Origin: Burkholderia cepacia GG4
Lineage (GTDB): Bacteria > Pseudomonadota > Gammaproteobacteria > Burkholderiales > Burkholderiaceae
Length of the DNA: 64,000 nt
Direction: 5' to 3'
NCBI RefSeq assembly: GCF_000292915.1
Contig: NC_018513.1
Location: forward strand, 1,426,001-1,490,000
Below the pieces are notes generated by a model that worked only from the letters and a program-made list of their open reading frames with translations, was not told the DNA's origin and did not search any database. Of the stretch, positions 1 through 9,889 are shown piece by piece. The stretch's first letter is position 1; each line of letters begins with the position of its first letter. A program made the translations under genes and the position numbers.

Positions 1-184
1 CGAGCGCGGCCTTGTCCGAGTCGGCGAATTTCACCTGGAGATCGGCGGCGTGATGCGTCGGCCGGAAATCGTTCGGATAGGCGATGCCTTGCTCGCGCAA
101 GGCGCGCAGCTTCTCGCGGCGCTCGGCGATGATCTGGTTTTCGTCCGCCGCGACGGCGGGCTGCGTTTGGGTCGGTTCGGTCAT
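1..184 (-). CDS. lysS: Lysyl-tRNA synthetase, N-terminal part (runs off the window)
   Basis: This frame enters from the left edge and starts with ATG at 184, so only about 61 N-terminal residues are visible. They begin MTEPTQTQ and continue with a helix rich in Arg and Glu ([16 protein letters not shown]), then [15 protein letters not shown]. That is the usual N-terminus of class II lysyl-tRNA synthetase just before its anticodon-binding OB fold. The enzyme charges tRNA-Lys in the cytoplasm. It follows prfB on the same strand after about 75 bases, the common prfB-lysS order in proteobacteria. The catalytic core lies outside the window, so the call rests on the N-terminus and the context. Confidence 0.9.
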   Translation of the reverse strand, partial: MTEPTQTQPAVAADENQIIAERREKLRALREQGIAYPNDFRPTHHAADLQVKFADSDKAAL

Positions 185-259
185 GATGGTCGGAATTCGG
201 AGTGGGTGCGGCGACGCAACGGGAGGGGCGGCGCGACCGGAGGGGCCGCGCCGCGGCGC

Positions 260-1364
260 TTACACGCCCTGTTTGAGGCTCGCGCTGATGAAGTCGTCGA
301 GATCGCCGTCGAGGACAGCTCTCGTGTTGCTCATTTCGACGTTCGTGCGCAGGTCTTTCACGCGGCTCTGGTCGAGCACGTAAGAACGGATCTGGTGACC
401 CCAGCCCACATCGGTCTTGCTCGATTCGAGCTTGTCCTGTTCGGCCTGGCGCTTGCGCATTTCGACTTCGTACAGGCGCGATTTCAGCATCGCCATTGCT
501 TCGGCGCGGTTGCGGTGCTGCGAGCGGTCGTTCTGGCACTGCACGACGATGCCGGTCGGCATGTGCGTGATCCGCACCGCGGAGTCGGTCTTGTTGATGT
601 GCTGACCGCCCGCGCCCGATGCGCGGTACGTGTCGATGCGCAGGTCGGCCGGGTTGATCTCGACTTCGATCGAGTCGTCGATTTCCGGATAGACGAACAC
701 CGACGAGAACGACGTGTGGCGGCCGCCCGACGAGTCGAACGGCGACTTGCGCACGAGGCGGTGGATGCCCGTTTCGGTGCGCAGGAAGCCGTATGCGTAT
801 TCGCCCGAGACCTTGACCGTCGCGTTCTTGATGCCGGCGACGTCGCCGTCGGATTCTTCCAGCACCTCGGCCTTGAAGCCCTTGCGCTCGCAGTAGCGCA
901 GGTACTGGCGCAGCAGCATCGATGCCCAGTCGCATGCCTCGGTGCCGCCGGCGCCGGCCTGGATGTCGATGAAGCAGTTGTTCGGGTCGGCCGGGTTCGA
1001 GAACATCCGGCGGAACTCGATGTCGCCGACGCGCGCCTCGAGCTTCGCGGCGTCGTCTTCCGACGCGACGAGGGTGTCTTCGTCGCCTTCCTCGCGCGCC
1101 AGCTCGAACAGGTCGAGTGCATCGCGCAGGTCGCTATCGAGCGCGGTGAGCGTCATGACGACGCCTTCGAGCAGCTTCTTCTCGCGACCGAGCGCCTGGG
1201 CGTTCTTCGAATCGTTCCAGACGTTCGGGTCTTCGAGTTCCTTGTTGACTTCGGTCAGACGCGCAGCTTTGGCGTCGTAGTCAAAGATACCCCCGAAGCT
1301 CGCCCGCGCGGTTGCGCAGGTCGAGCAGGGAGCTTTCGATCGCGTTGAGACGTTCCGCTTCCAT
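260..1364 (-). CDS. prfB: Peptide chain release factor 2, made by programmed +1 frameshift
   Basis: Release factor 2 recognises UGA and UAA stop codons and triggers peptide release. The gene is in two frames. An ATG at 1364 opens 27 codons ending GELRGYL at an in-frame TGA (1281-1283). The second frame continues from 1282 to the stop at 260, giving a joined protein of about 367 residues. The junction reads GGGGGTATCTTTGAC, the classic autoregulatory site with a Shine-Dalgarno-like G run, CTT and a TGA stop followed by C. In joined numbering the codon-recognition SPF motif is near residues 207-209 and the catalytic GGQ near 252-254, as in other RF2 proteins. A caller that ignores the shift would report a false start at 1156. 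It lies between recJ and lysS on the same strand. Confidence 0.96.
1281..1300 (-). promoter_or_regulatory. RF2 programmed +1 frameshift site
   Basis: On the minus strand the sequence is CTTCGGGGGTATCTTTGA followed by C. The G-rich run acts as an internal Shine-Dalgarno, and the slippery CTT precedes an in-frame UGA in the poor C context. When RF2 is scarce the ribosome pauses and slips forward one base, so RF2 controls its own synthesis. The match to the known bacterial site is nearly exact. Confidence 0.93.
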
Positions 1365-1525
1365 GATCGTTCGCTATTCTTGCTTCGTAAAAAAGCGGAA
1401 TTATAGCCGATCGGCGGGGTGTCCCGGTGACGCGGAGTGTGCTTGCATGCGCGCCGCGGCCCCGTCCGGCGCGGCGCGCATGCGGCCCGCGAGCGCCGCG
1501 GGCCGGGTGGCCGGGCGCTTGGCGC

Positions 1526-3223
1526 TCAGCCGGCCGCGTGCTCGACGATCAGCTGGACGCGCGTCACGCCGTTCCACGTGTCGGCCACGAGGCGGTACGC
1601 GATCAGCGCGCTCGCCGGCAGCGGCTCGGTGTGGTTGAACCAGATCGCGTTGAAGCGCTGGCGGCCGCGCGCCAGTTGCAGCTTCAGGTGCTTTTCCTTG
1701 ACGAGCGACTGCGATACGACGTCGAATTCGCCGGAGAAAAGCGGGGCCGGAAAGCCCTGGCCCCAGACGGCTTCGTCGAGCAGCCCGACGAACTGCGGCG
1801 TGAAATACGCTTCCTCGAGTTCGCCGTCGGTCTCGATCACACGCGCCAGCGCGTCGTCGGACAGCCACTCGCGCGCAACGGCCTCGAACGCGGCCGCGAA
1901 GCGCGGCACGTTGTCGGTGTCGAGCGTGAGGCCGGCCGCCATCGCGTGGCCGCCGAACGCGACGATCAGGTCGGGCTCGCGCTTCGACACCAGATCGAGC
2001 GCATCGCGCAGGTGGAAGCCGGGGATCGATCGGCCCGAGCCCTTGACCCGCGTGCCGGCTTCGTCCGCGTGGGCGAACGTGAACGACGGGCGGTGGAATT
2101 TCTCCTTGAGCCGCCCGGCGACGATGCCGATCACGCCCTGGTGCCACTCGGGATTGAACAGCGTGATCGTGCATCCGTCGGCCGGATCGACGTCGGCGAG
2201 GTCGGCGAGCGCCTGTTGCTGCATGCCGGCCTCGATCTCGCGGCGCTCGCGGTTCATCACGTCGAGCTGCTGCGCGAGGTCCCATGCGCGGCCGATGTCG
2301 TCGGTGATCAGGCATTCGATGCCGAGCGACATGTCGGAGAGCCGCCCGGCGGCGTTCAGGCGCGGGCCGAGGCCGAAACCGAGGTCGAAGCCCGACGCGG
2401 TACGCGCCTCGCGGCCCGCGGCGCGAAACAGCGCGGCGATGCCCGGTTGCATGCGGCCGTTGCGGATGCGTTGCAGCCCCTGCGCGACGAGTACGCGGTT
2501 GTTGCCGTCGAGCCGCACCACGTCGGCGACGGTGCCGAGCGCGACGAGGTCGAGCAGCCCGTCGAGGCGCGGTTCGGCCTCCTTGCTCGCGAACGCGCCG
2601 CGGCGGCGCAACTCGGCGCGCAGCGCGAGCAGCACGTAGAACATCACGCCGACGCCGGCGATGTGCTTGCTCGGGAATGCGCAGCCGGGCTGGTTCGGGT
2701 TGACGATCGCACGCGCGGCGGGCAGCGCGTCGCCGGGCAGGTGGTGATCGGTCACGAGCACGTCGATGCCGCGCGCATTCGCGGCTTCGACGCCCGCGAC
2801 GCTGGCGATCCCGTTGTCGACGGTGATCAGCAGGTCGGGCTTGCGTGCGGCCGCGAGCTCGACGATCTCGGGCGTGAGGCCATAGCCGTATTCGAAGCGG
2901 TTCGGCACCAGGTAGTCGATCTGCGCGCCGAACATCCGCAGGCCGCGCACCGCGACCGCACAGGCGGTCGCGCCGTCGCAGTCGTAGTCGGCGACGACCA
3001 GCAGGCGCCGCTTGTCGGCGATCGCGTCGGCGAGCAGCGACGCGGCGTCCGCACAGCCTTTCAGTTCGGTGGGTGGGACGAGGCGCGCGAGCGCGGTCTC
3101 GATGTCGGTCGGGGACTGCACGCCGCGCGACGCGTACAGGCGCGCGAGAACGGGATGCAGGCCGTGGCGCGCGAGCGCTTCGGCGTCGGCGGGCGCGACG
3201 GGGCGGGTAACGATCCGGGTCAT
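1526..3223 (-). CDS. recJ: Single-stranded-DNA-specific exonuclease RecJ
   Basis: RecJ degrades single-stranded DNA 5' to 3' in recombinational and mismatch repair. The 565-residue protein has the DHH phosphoesterase motifs: DYDCDG near residues 79-84, the VDNG motif near 135, and DHHLPG near 159-164. A DHHA1 region rich in Gly follows (GFGLGPRLNAAGR, later GSGRSIPGFHL), and then a C-terminal OB-like domain. The length is usual for the family. It starts 10 bases after the stop of the upstream RpfE-like gene, so the two are probably cotranscribed, and prfB follows about 160 bases downstream on the same strand. Confidence 0.95.
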   Translation of the reverse strand: MTRIVTRPVAPADAEALARHGLHPVLARLYASRGVQSPTDIETALARLVPPTELKGCADAASLLADAIADKRRLLVVADYDCDGATACAVAVRGLRMFGAQIDYLVPNRFEYGYGLTPEIVELAAARKPDLLITVDNGIASVAGVEAANARGIDVLVTDHHLPGDALPAARAIVNPNQPGCAFPSKHIAGVGVMFYVLLALRAELRRRGAFASKEAEPRLDGLLDLVALGTVADVVRLDGNNRVLVAQGLQRIRNGRMQPGIAALFRAAGREARTASGFDLGFGLGPRLNAAGRLSDMSLGIECLITDDIGRAWDLAQQLDVMNRERREIEAGMQQQALADLADVDPADGCTITLFNPEWHQGVIGIVAGRLKEKFHRPSFTFAHADEAGTRVKGSGRSIPGFHLRDALDLVSKREPDLIVAFGGHAMAAGLTLDTDNVPRFAAAFEAVAREWLSDDALARVIETDGELEEAYFTPQFVGLLDEAVWGQGFPAPLFSGEFDVVSQSLVKEKHLKLQLARGRQRFNAIWFNHTEPLPASALIAYRLVADTWNGVTRVQLIVEHAAG

Positions 3224-3233
3224 ACAGGTCTGG

Positions 3234-4298
3234 TTATTCGAACAGGGACGCCAGCGCGCGGCGGCGCCAGAACTTGCGCAGGTCGCCGCGCGTCGCGTGC
3301 AGTGTCACGGAGCTCGTGTCGCCGCACAGCGTGAAATCGATCCGTGCCAGCTCGCCGTTCTGCAGTGCGGCGAGGGACGGGGCGAACCAGTCGCGCTCGA
3401 GAGCGGCGAGCGCGTCGTGCCAGCGTGCCCAGTCCTGTTCGATGAACGGGGCGGTCAGCGCCGGCAGCTCGACCAGCGTGGCGCCGGCGGCGGCGGGCAG
3501 TGCGTCGAATGCGGCTGGCGCGGCACCCGCGTCGGCCTGCGCGGCGCGCGCGAGGCCGAGCGCGGCGGGCGACGCGGACAGCACGCGCTCGAACGGCTTG
3601 CCGACCGGCTTCAGCGTGCCTTGCGCGTGGAACCAGATCGAATTGACGGCCGGCAACCCGCGCGCCTCGCGCGCTTCGTTGACTGGGTGCTGGAACCAGG
3701 CCATCTGCACTTCGTTCTGCAGCTTCATCCACATCCGCGAGCGTTCGCCGGTGTGTGCCTCGTGCGGCAGCCAGATCTCGATGTTGCGGCCGCTCGCGCG
3801 CAGCGGCGCGGCGCCCGCGAGGCGGGCGAGCTGCTCGCTCGACAGGTACCAGCGCGTCGGCTGCGGCGCTTCCAGCCGCACGCCGAGCTCCTCGATCAGC
3901 GGGCGCGCGACCGCCAGCAACGCGGCCGCGTCGCCGTCGTTGAGCGCGAGGCTGGCCGGATCGACCAGCACGAGGTGATCGTGCGCGATTTCGACGTGCA
4001 CGGGTTCGACGCAGGCCCAGGCCCGCGTGCCGGGGGTGCCGCCGTCCGCCAGCAGCATGTAGGGCGCGAGCGGTGCCTCGTCGGCGGCGTTGCCCTGGGT
4101 CGCGCCGAACTGGCGGGCCAGCCAGCGCTCGTGCGGCAGCGTGCGCTGGAAGTCCTCGCCGGCCACGCGCTCGACGAGGCTGGCGCGGGCGAGCAACTTT
4201 TCGAGCGCGGGGCTGTCCAGCGTGTGCAGGGACGAGGCCGCATCGGCCGCCGACGGCAGCGCGAACGGAACGAGAAAATGGAGGCGTCGGTCGTGCAT
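3234..4298 (-). CDS. Conserved protein of the RpfE / phosphoglycerate-mutase-like type
   Basis: About 354 residues if started at the ATG at 4298 (MHDRRLHFLVPFALP); an ATG at 4310 is an equal alternative, and neither has a strong ribosome site. No signal peptide is visible. The protein is rich in Ala and Leu and includes WYLSSEQLARL, IWLPHEAHTGERSRMWMKLQNE, NSIWFHAQGTLKP and a C-terminal CGDTSSVTLHATRGDLRKFW segment. Proteins next to recJ in related genomes, including Xanthomonas RpfE, have this size and position and are often labelled as phosphoglycerate-mutase-like or regulatory. That link comes from remembered synteny, and I see no catalytic motif I would trust. The gene is translationally close to recJ (10-base gap) and divergent from lolC. 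Confidence 0.6.
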   Translation of the reverse strand: MHDRRLHFLVPFALPSAADAASSLHTLDSPALEKLLARASLVERVAGEDFQRTLPHERWLARQFGATQGNAADEAPLAPYMLLADGGTPGTRAWACVEPVHVEIAHDHLVLVDPASLALNDGDAAALLAVARPLIEELGVRLEAPQPTRWYLSSEQLARLAGAAPLRASGRNIEIWLPHEAHTGERSRMWMKLQNEVQMAWFQHPVNEAREARGLPAVNSIWFHAQGTLKPVGKPFERVLSASPAALGLARAAQADAGAAPAAFDALPAAAGATLVELPALTAPFIEQDWARWHDALAALERDWFAPSLAALQNGELARIDFTLCGDTSSVTLHATRGDLRKFWRRRALASLFE

Positions 4299-4462
4299 GA
4301 TGGTGCGCATTGTATGGCAAACTGCGCGCGTGATCGGGCCGGCCGACGGCCCGATCGCGTCCGGCGACCGTTTTTTCGACCGCGCCCGGGCGGCCGGCCG
4401 CCGCCGGGCATCGGTCCGGCCGCGGGCCGCCATTCCCGCCGTAACCAGCAGAAAGGATTCGC

Positions 4463-5716
4463 TTGAAACTTCCGTATGAATGGCAGATCGGCTGGCGCTA
4501 CACGCGCGCCGGCAAACGCACGACCGGCAACGGCTTCATTTCCTTCATCGCGCTCGTGTCGATGCTCGGGATCGCGCTCGGCGTCGCGGCGCTGATCGTC
4601 GTGCTGTCGGTGATGAACGGCTTCCAGAAGGAAGTGCGCGACCGCATGCTGTCGGTGCTCGCGCACGTCGAGGTGTTCTCGCCGACCGGCTCGATGCCCG
4701 ACTGGCAACTGACCGCACAGGAAGCGCGCCGCAATTCGTCGGTGATCGGCGCGGCGCCGTACGTCGACGCGCAGGCGCTGCTCACGCGCCAGGACGCGGT
4801 GAGCGGCGTGATGCTGCGCGGCGTCGAGCCGTCGCTCGAACCGCAGGTGTCGGACATCGGCAAGGACATGAAGGCGGGCCAGCTCGCCGCGCTCGTGCCC
4901 GGCCAGTTCGGCATCGTGCTCGGCGACGCGCTCGCCGGCAACCTCGGCGTGACGGTCGGCGACAAGGTCACGCTCGTCGCGCCCGAAGGCACGATCACGC
5001 CGGCCGGGATGATGCCGCGGCTCAAGCAGTTCACGGTCGTCGGCGTGTTCGAGTCGGGCCACTACGAATACGACAGCACGCTCGCGATGATCAACATCCG
5101 CGATGCCGAGGCGCTGTTCCGGATGTCCGCGCCGACCGGCGTGCGGCTGCGGCTCGCCGACATGCAGAAGGCGCCGCAGGTTGCGGTCGAGCTGTCGCAT
5201 ACGCTGTCGGGCAGTCTGTACATCCGCGACTGGACCCAGCAGAACAAGACCTGGTTCTCGGCCGTGCAGATCGAGAAGCGGATGATGTTCATCATCCTCA
5301 CGCTGATCATCGCGGTGGCCGCGTTCAACCTCGTGTCGTCGCTCGTGATGACGGTGACCAACAAGCAGGCCGACATCGCGATCCTGCGCACGCTCGGCGC
5401 GCAGCCGGGGTCGATCATGAAGATCTTCGTCGTGCAGGGCGTGACGATCGGATTCGTCGGCACCGCGACTGGCGTCGCGCTCGGCTGCCTGATCGCGTGG
5501 AGCATCCCGTGGCTGATCCCGATGATCGAGCATCTGTTCGGCGTGCAGTTCCTGCCGCCGTCGGTGTACTTCATCAGCGAGCTGCCGTCCGAACTCGTCG
5601 CGAGCGACGTGATCAGGATCGGCCTGATCGCGTTCGTGCTGTCGGCCGTCGCGACGCTCTATCCGAGCTGGCGCGGCGCGAAGGTGAAGCCGGCGGAGGC
5701 GCTTCGCTATGAATGA
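4463..5716 (+). CDS. lolC: Lipoprotein-releasing system transmembrane subunit LolC/LolE
   Basis: This is the membrane subunit of the Lol ABC system, which extracts outer-membrane lipoproteins from the inner membrane and passes them to LolA. The 417-residue protein has the expected layout: one transmembrane helix near residues 23-50 ([20 protein letters not shown]), a long periplasmic MacB-like domain, and three C-terminal helices starting near [21 protein letters not shown] FtsX-type cytoplasmic loop ([19 protein letters not shown]) couples it to the ATPase. The end, [11 protein letters not shown], is typical. The TTG/ATG region near 4463 carries an AGAAAGGA ribosome site. It overlaps or nearly abuts lolD. 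Confidence 0.94.
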   Translation: MKLPYEWQIGWRYTRAGKRTTGNGFISFIALVSMLGIALGVAALIVVLSVMNGFQKEVRDRMLSVLAHVEVFSPTGSMPDWQLTAQEARRNSSVIGAAPYVDAQALLTRQDAVSGVMLRGVEPSLEPQVSDIGKDMKAGQLAALVPGQFGIVLGDALAGNLGVTVGDKVTLVAPEGTITPAGMMPRLKQFTVVGVFESGHYEYDSTLAMINIRDAEALFRMSAPTGVRLRLADMQKAPQVAVELSHTLSGSLYIRDWTQQNKTWFSAVQIEKRMMFIILTLIIAVAAFNLVSSLVMTVTNKQADIAILRTLGAQPGSIMKIFVVQGVTIGFVGTATGVALGCLIAWSIPWLIPMIEHLFGVQFLPPSVYFISELPSELVASDVIRIGLIAFVLSAVATLYPSWRGAKVKPAEALRYE

Positions 5717-6467
5717 CCGCGCGACCGCATTCGCGGATTCACGACAACCCATCAGACAGGATTCGGCAGGTATGCAGGAATACGTGCTTCAGGCGCGCGG
5801 GGTCACGAAGGCGTTCGTGCAGGGCGGCTTCAACGTGCAGGTGCTCAACAACACCGAGTTGACGGTGCGGCGCGGCGAGAAGCTCGCGGTCGTCGGTGCG
5901 TCGGGCTCCGGCAAGAGCACGCTGCTGCACGTGCTGGGTGGCCTCGACGAACCGAGCGCGGGCGAAGTGTCGCTGCTCGGCAAGCCGTTTACGCAGCTGG
6001 CCGAGCGCGAGCGCAACGAGTTGCGCAACCGCGCGCTCGGTTTCGTCTACCAGTTCCATCACCTGCTGCCGGAGTTCACTGCGCTCGACAACGTCGCGAT
6101 GCCGCTGCGCATCCGCCGGATGACGACCGAGGACGCGCGCGAACAGGCGCAGGCGATGCTCGAACGGGTCGGTCTCGGTCCGCGTGCGAAGCACCGGCCG
6201 GGCGAGCTGTCGGGCGGCGAGCGGCAGCGCGTCGCGATCGCGCGTGCGCTGGTGACGAAGCCGGCGTGCGTGCTCGCCGACGAACCGACCGGCAACCTCG
6301 ACGGGACGACGGCCGATACGGTGTTCAACCTGATGCTCGAATTGTCCGAGACGCTCGAAACGAGCTTCGTGATCGTCACGCACGATCCCGAACTGGCCGC
6401 CCGCTGCGATCGCATCATGCGCTTGCGCGACGGCGTGCTGCACGAGGAGCCGGCGCTGCCGGTGTGA
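5709..6467 (+). CDS. lolD: Lipoprotein-releasing system ATPase LolD
   Basis: This ATPase powers LolCE lipoprotein release. It has Walker A (GASGSGKST), a Q-loop ([13 protein letters not shown]), the ABC signature [15 protein letters not shown] and Walker [12 protein letters not shown] followed by the switch His in VTHD. The ATG at 5709 overlaps the lolC stop by 8 bases and has GGAGG at a good distance (5695-5699), which suggests translational coupling and gives 252 residues. A second ATG at 5772 ([10 protein letters not shown]) would give 231 residues, closer to the E. coli protein, so the first 21 residues are uncertain. Confidence 0.94.
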   Translation: MNDRATAFADSRQPIRQDSAGMQEYVLQARGVTKAFVQGGFNVQVLNNTELTVRRGEKLAVVGASGSGKSTLLHVLGGLDEPSAGEVSLLGKPFTQLAERERNELRNRALGFVYQFHHLLPEFTALDNVAMPLRIRRMTTEDAREQAQAMLERVGLGPRAKHRPGELSGGERQRVAIARALVTKPACVLADEPTGNLDGTTADTVFNLMLELSETLETSFVIVTHDPELAARCDRIMRLRDGVLHEEPALPV

Positions 6468-6532
6468 ACGAACGTCCCCGCCGTGCCGCCGGGTGAATCG
6501 CGGCGCGGCGGCGAGGGCGCAGGAAAACCGAC

Positions 6533-7321
6533 ATGTGGATCGATACGCATTGCCATCTCGATGCGGCCGAGTTCGACGCCGACCGTGACGCGGTCGCGCA
6601 GGCGGCGCAAGCGGCCGGCGTGTCGCGCATCGTGATCCCGAGCATCGGGCGCGACAATTTCACGACGGTGCGCGAACTGGCGCAGCGCACGCCGGGCGCG
6701 GTCTATGCGCTCGGCATCCACCCGATGTACACGCCGCAAGCACGCGACGAGGATCTCGACCGGCTGCGCATGGAGATCGAGGCGAGCCTCGACGATCCGC
6801 GCTTCGTCGCGATCGGCGAGATTGGCCTCGACTACTTCGTGCCGGGGCTCGACGAAGCGCGGCAGCAGTTCTTCTACCAGGGGCAGCTCAAGCTCGCGCG
6901 CGAATTCGACCTGCCGGTGCTGTGTCACGTGCGCAAGTCGCAGGACCGCGTGCTCGCCGGGCTGCGCCGTTTCGGCGTGCGGCGCGGCATCGCGCATGCG
7001 TTCAACGGCAGTTTCCAGCAGGCCGAAGCGTATCTGGCGCAAGGGCTGCATCTCGGCTTCGGCGGCAACGTGACGTTCACGCGTGCGCTGCAGATCCGCC
7101 GGCTTGCCACGGAGCTACCTCTCGACGCGCTCGTCGTCGAGACCGACGCACCCGACATCGCACCCGAATGGGCGTACAAGTCCCGCAACACGCCCGACCA
7201 GGTGCCGCGCATCGGCGACGTGCTCGCCGAACTGCGCGGGCTCGACGCCGGCGCAGTGTCCCTATGCACTTCGGCTAACGCGCTCGCCGCGCTGCCGCGA
7301 CTCGCACTTTCGTCCGCATAA
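6533..7321 (+). CDS. tatD: TatD family metal-dependent hydrolase / DNase
   Basis: TatD enzymes are TIM-barrel metal-dependent nucleases. The protein starts with the metal-binding DTHCHLD at residues 4-10. It also has ALGIHPMY, IGEIGLDYF with its metal-ligand Glu, VLCHVRKSQDRVL, HAFNGSFQQA and the late metal-ligand Asp in VVETDAPDIAPE. The 262-residue length is normal. It lies 65 bases after lolD and 57 before the likely comEC start, all on one strand, so it is probably in the same transcript. The exact subtype (TatD, YcfH or YjjV) cannot be settled by eye; the lolD neighbourhood resembles that of ycfH. Confidence 0.9.
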   Translation: MWIDTHCHLDAAEFDADRDAVAQAAQAAGVSRIVIPSIGRDNFTTVRELAQRTPGAVYALGIHPMYTPQARDEDLDRLRMEIEASLDDPRFVAIGEIGLDYFVPGLDEARQQFFYQGQLKLAREFDLPVLCHVRKSQDRVLAGLRRFGVRRGIAHAFNGSFQQAEAYLAQGLHLGFGGNVTFTRALQIRRLATELPLDALVVETDAPDIAPEWAYKSRNTPDQVPRIGDVLAELRGLDAGAVSLCTSANALAALPRLALSSA

Positions 7322-7378
7322 TCGTTGCCGGAAGGTGCCGCATTCGTCATCGCGGCGCCAGGTCGACGAGGGGGTGGA

Positions 7379-9862
7379 ATGCGCGTGGGGTGGATCGCGT
7401 TCGCGCTCGGCGTCGTCGTGCTGCAGCGGCAGGCGGCGTTGCCGGGTGCGATCGCATGGTTGGCCGGGGCGGCCATGCTAGCCGGATGCGCGGCGCTGGG
7501 TGCGTGGTGCATGCGCCGACGGCGTACGCGTACGACGGCCGCACTCGGCTGGATGTTGTGCGCGCTCGCGGCCTGCGCCGCGGGATTCGGCTACGCGGCC
7601 GTGCGCGCCGAATGGCGGTTGGGCGACAGCTTGCCGGCGGAATGGGAAGGGCGCGACATCGTCGTCACCGGCGTGATCAGGGGGCTGCCCGTCGTCGACG
7701 AGAGCGGCGCGCGGCTGCTGTTCGCGGTCGAGTCGAACGATGCGGGGCTGGCCCGCTTTCCGCCGTTGATCCGGCTGTCGTGGCGCACGTACGGCGGGCC
7801 CACGACACGCGAAGCGCTTCCCGACCTGCGCGCCGCGCAGCGCTGGCGTTTCGTCGTGCGCCTGAAGCGCCCGCATGCCGAGGCCAATCCCGGCGTGCGC
7901 GACAGCGAGGCGGCATGGCTCGCGGCGGGCATTCGTGCAATCGGTTATGTCAGCGCACCACGGCGGGCGGCATTGCTCGACGCGCGCGCAGCGGGATGGC
8001 GTGCGTCGATCGATCGGCTGCGCGACACGTTGCGGGCCCGTATCGGCGCGACGCTCGGTGTCGACGCTGCGCATCGCGGCATCGTCGCCGCGCTGGCGAT
8101 CGGCGACCAGTCGGGCATCGGCGACGACGACTGGCGCGTCCTGCGCAACACCGGCACGAGTCACCTGGTCGCGATTTCCGGCCTGCATGTCGGGCTGGTC
8201 GGCGCGATGGCGGGCGGGCTCGTGTCGATGGTCTGGCGCCGGCTGCGCTGGCGCGCGCGGGCCGCGCCGCTCGTGTTGCCCGCGCAGTACGCGGCCGCGC
8301 TTGCCGCCCTGGTAGCCGCGGCTGGTTATGCGGCGCTCGCGGGCTTCAACGTGCCGGCGCAGCGCGCGTGGTGGATGATCGCGGGCGGCGGCATCGCGTA
8401 TCTGGCCGGACGCAGCGTGCCGACGTCGGCGGTGCTGTGTGCGGCGCTCGGCTGCGTGCTGCTCGCCGATCCGTGGGCGGTGCTGTCGGCCGGGTTCTGG
8501 CTGTCGTTCGGTGCAGTCGCCGTGATCCTGCTGGCGGTTGCTGGCTGGCGCGCGGTGCGGGAGGCGGATGCGGAAGGCGACGAGGGTGGCGGCGCGGCCG
8601 GCCTGTCGGGCCGGTTGCGCGCGTGGGGCATGCGCGTGGGACGTCGTCTCGCCGAGGCTACGCGCGTGCAGTACGCGGTGACGATCGGTCTCGCGCCGCT
8701 CACGGCCGCGTGGTTCGCGCAGATTTCGTTGTCGGGCCCGTTCGGCAATGCATTCGCGATTCCGTGGGTCAGCTCGGTCGTGACGCCGGTCGTGCTGGCC
8801 GGCATCGCGCTGCCCGCGCCGCTCGATGCGTATGCGTTCCGGCTCGCGCACGCGGCGCTCGAACCGATGATGACGTTGCTCGGGCACCTCGCCGACTGGC
8901 CGGCCGGCGTGTTCTGGCTGCGCATGCCCGACTGGCCGGTGCTCGCGCTGGCCTGCGTGGGTGCCGTGTGGGCGCTGATGCCGCGCGGCTGGCCGCTGCG
9001 CTGGGCGGCGCCGCTCACGTGGCTGCCGCTCGTCGCGCCGGCAGCCGATGCGCCGCCGCCGGGCGGGTTCCGTCTGACCGTGCTCGACGTCGGGCAGGGC
9101 ACGTCGGTGCTGGTGGAGACCGCGCGGCGGACCTTGCTGTTCGATGCGGGGCCGGGCGCGGAGTCGACGCACGCCGGTGCGCGGATCGTCGCGCCGGCAT
9201 TGCGCTCGCGTGGCATCGCGGTGATCGATTCGCTCGTGCTCAGTCACGCGCACGCCGATCACACGGGCGGCGCACCGGCCGTCTATGCGGCTGCCGACGT
9301 GCGCCAGCTGCTGGCGGGCATTCCGCCGAAGAGCGGACTGTGGCGCGATGCGACGGCCGCCGGCGTCGCCGACCGGCTGCCGTGCGCGGCCGGGCAGCGC
9401 TGGACCTGGGATGGCGTCGCGTTCACGATGCTGTGGCCGTCGGGCGGCCCGGATACGGGTCCGGCGAACGGGCAGTCATGCGTGCTGCGCATCGATGCGG
9501 GCGGAACGTCCGCGCTGCTGACGGGCGACATCGAAGCACCCGCCGAGCGCCAGCTCGTGAGCGCCGCGCGCGACGCGCTGGCCGCCCAGATCCTGGTCGT
9601 GCCGCACCACGGTAGCCGCACGTCGTCGATCGAGCCTTTCCTCGATTCGGTCGGGCCGCGCGTCGCGGTATTTCCTGTAGGCTATCGCAATCGTTTCGGG
9701 CATCCGCACCGGAGCGTCCTCGCACGTTACGAGGCGCGCGGGATTCCGCTGCCGCGCACCGATCGCGACGGCGCCATCCGGTTCGACGTCGCGCCGGCCG
9801 ATGGCGGGTTCGCATTCGTGCGTTATCGCGACGAGCGGCGCCGGTACTGGATGGACCGGTGA
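7379..9862 (+). CDS. comEC: DNA internalization competence protein ComEC/Rec2
   Basis: ComEC forms the inner-membrane channel for single-stranded DNA uptake in natural transformation. I chose the ATG at 7379, which has GGGGGTGGA just upstream; a TTG at 7325 would add 18 residues. The protein is about 827 residues. It starts with N-terminal helices and a DUF4131-type soluble domain. The Competence domain carries LRNTGTSHLVAISGLHVGL and FWLSFGAVAVILL, and the C-terminal metallo-beta-lactamase domain carries LDVGQGTSVLV, SHAHADHTGG and VPHHGSRTSS. All three family parts are present with no frameshift, so the gene looks functional. A hairpin array begins about 35 bases past its stop. Confidence 0.94.
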   Translation: MRVGWIAFALGVVVLQRQAALPGAIAWLAGAAMLAGCAALGAWCMRRRRTRTTAALGWMLCALAACAAGFGYAAVRAEWRLGDSLPAEWEGRDIVVTGVIRGLPVVDESGARLLFAVESNDAGLARFPPLIRLSWRTYGGPTTREALPDLRAAQRWRFVVRLKRPHAEANPGVRDSEAAWLAAGIRAIGYVSAPRRAALLDARAAGWRASIDRLRDTLRARIGATLGVDAAHRGIVAALAIGDQSGIGDDDWRVLRNTGTSHLVAISGLHVGLVGAMAGGLVSMVWRRLRWRARAAPLVLPAQYAAALAALVAAAGYAALAGFNVPAQRAWWMIAGGGIAYLAGRSVPTSAVLCAALGCVLLADPWAVLSAGFWLSFGAVAVILLAVAGWRAVREADAEGDEGGGAAGLSGRLRAWGMRVGRRLAEATRVQYAVTIGLAPLTAAWFAQISLSGPFGNAFAIPWVSSVVTPVVLAGIALPAPLDAYAFRLAHAALEPMMTLLGHLADWPAGVFWLRMPDWPVLALACVGAVWALMPRGWPLRWAAPLTWLPLVAPAADAPPPGGFRLTVLDVGQGTSVLVETARRTLLFDAGPGAESTHAGARIVAPALRSRGIAVIDSLVLSHAHADHTGGAPAVYAAADVRQLLAGIPPKSGLWRDATAAGVADRLPCAAGQRWTWDGVAFTMLWPSGGPDTGPANGQSCVLRIDAGGTSALLTGDIEAPAERQLVSAARDALAAQILVVPHHGSRTSSIEPFLDSVGPRVAVFPVGYRNRFGHPHRSVLARYEARGIPLPRTDRDGAIRFDVAPADGGFAFVRYRDERRRYWMDR

Positions 9863-9889
9863 GCGCGGCGAGGGCCGGCGTATCAGGCA

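Noticed and set aside
1427..3334. Long open frame antisense to recJ
   Set aside because: It mirrors the RecJ gene, its translation is low complexity in Arg, Ala and Val, and recJ motifs are unambiguous. High GC makes such antisense frames common.
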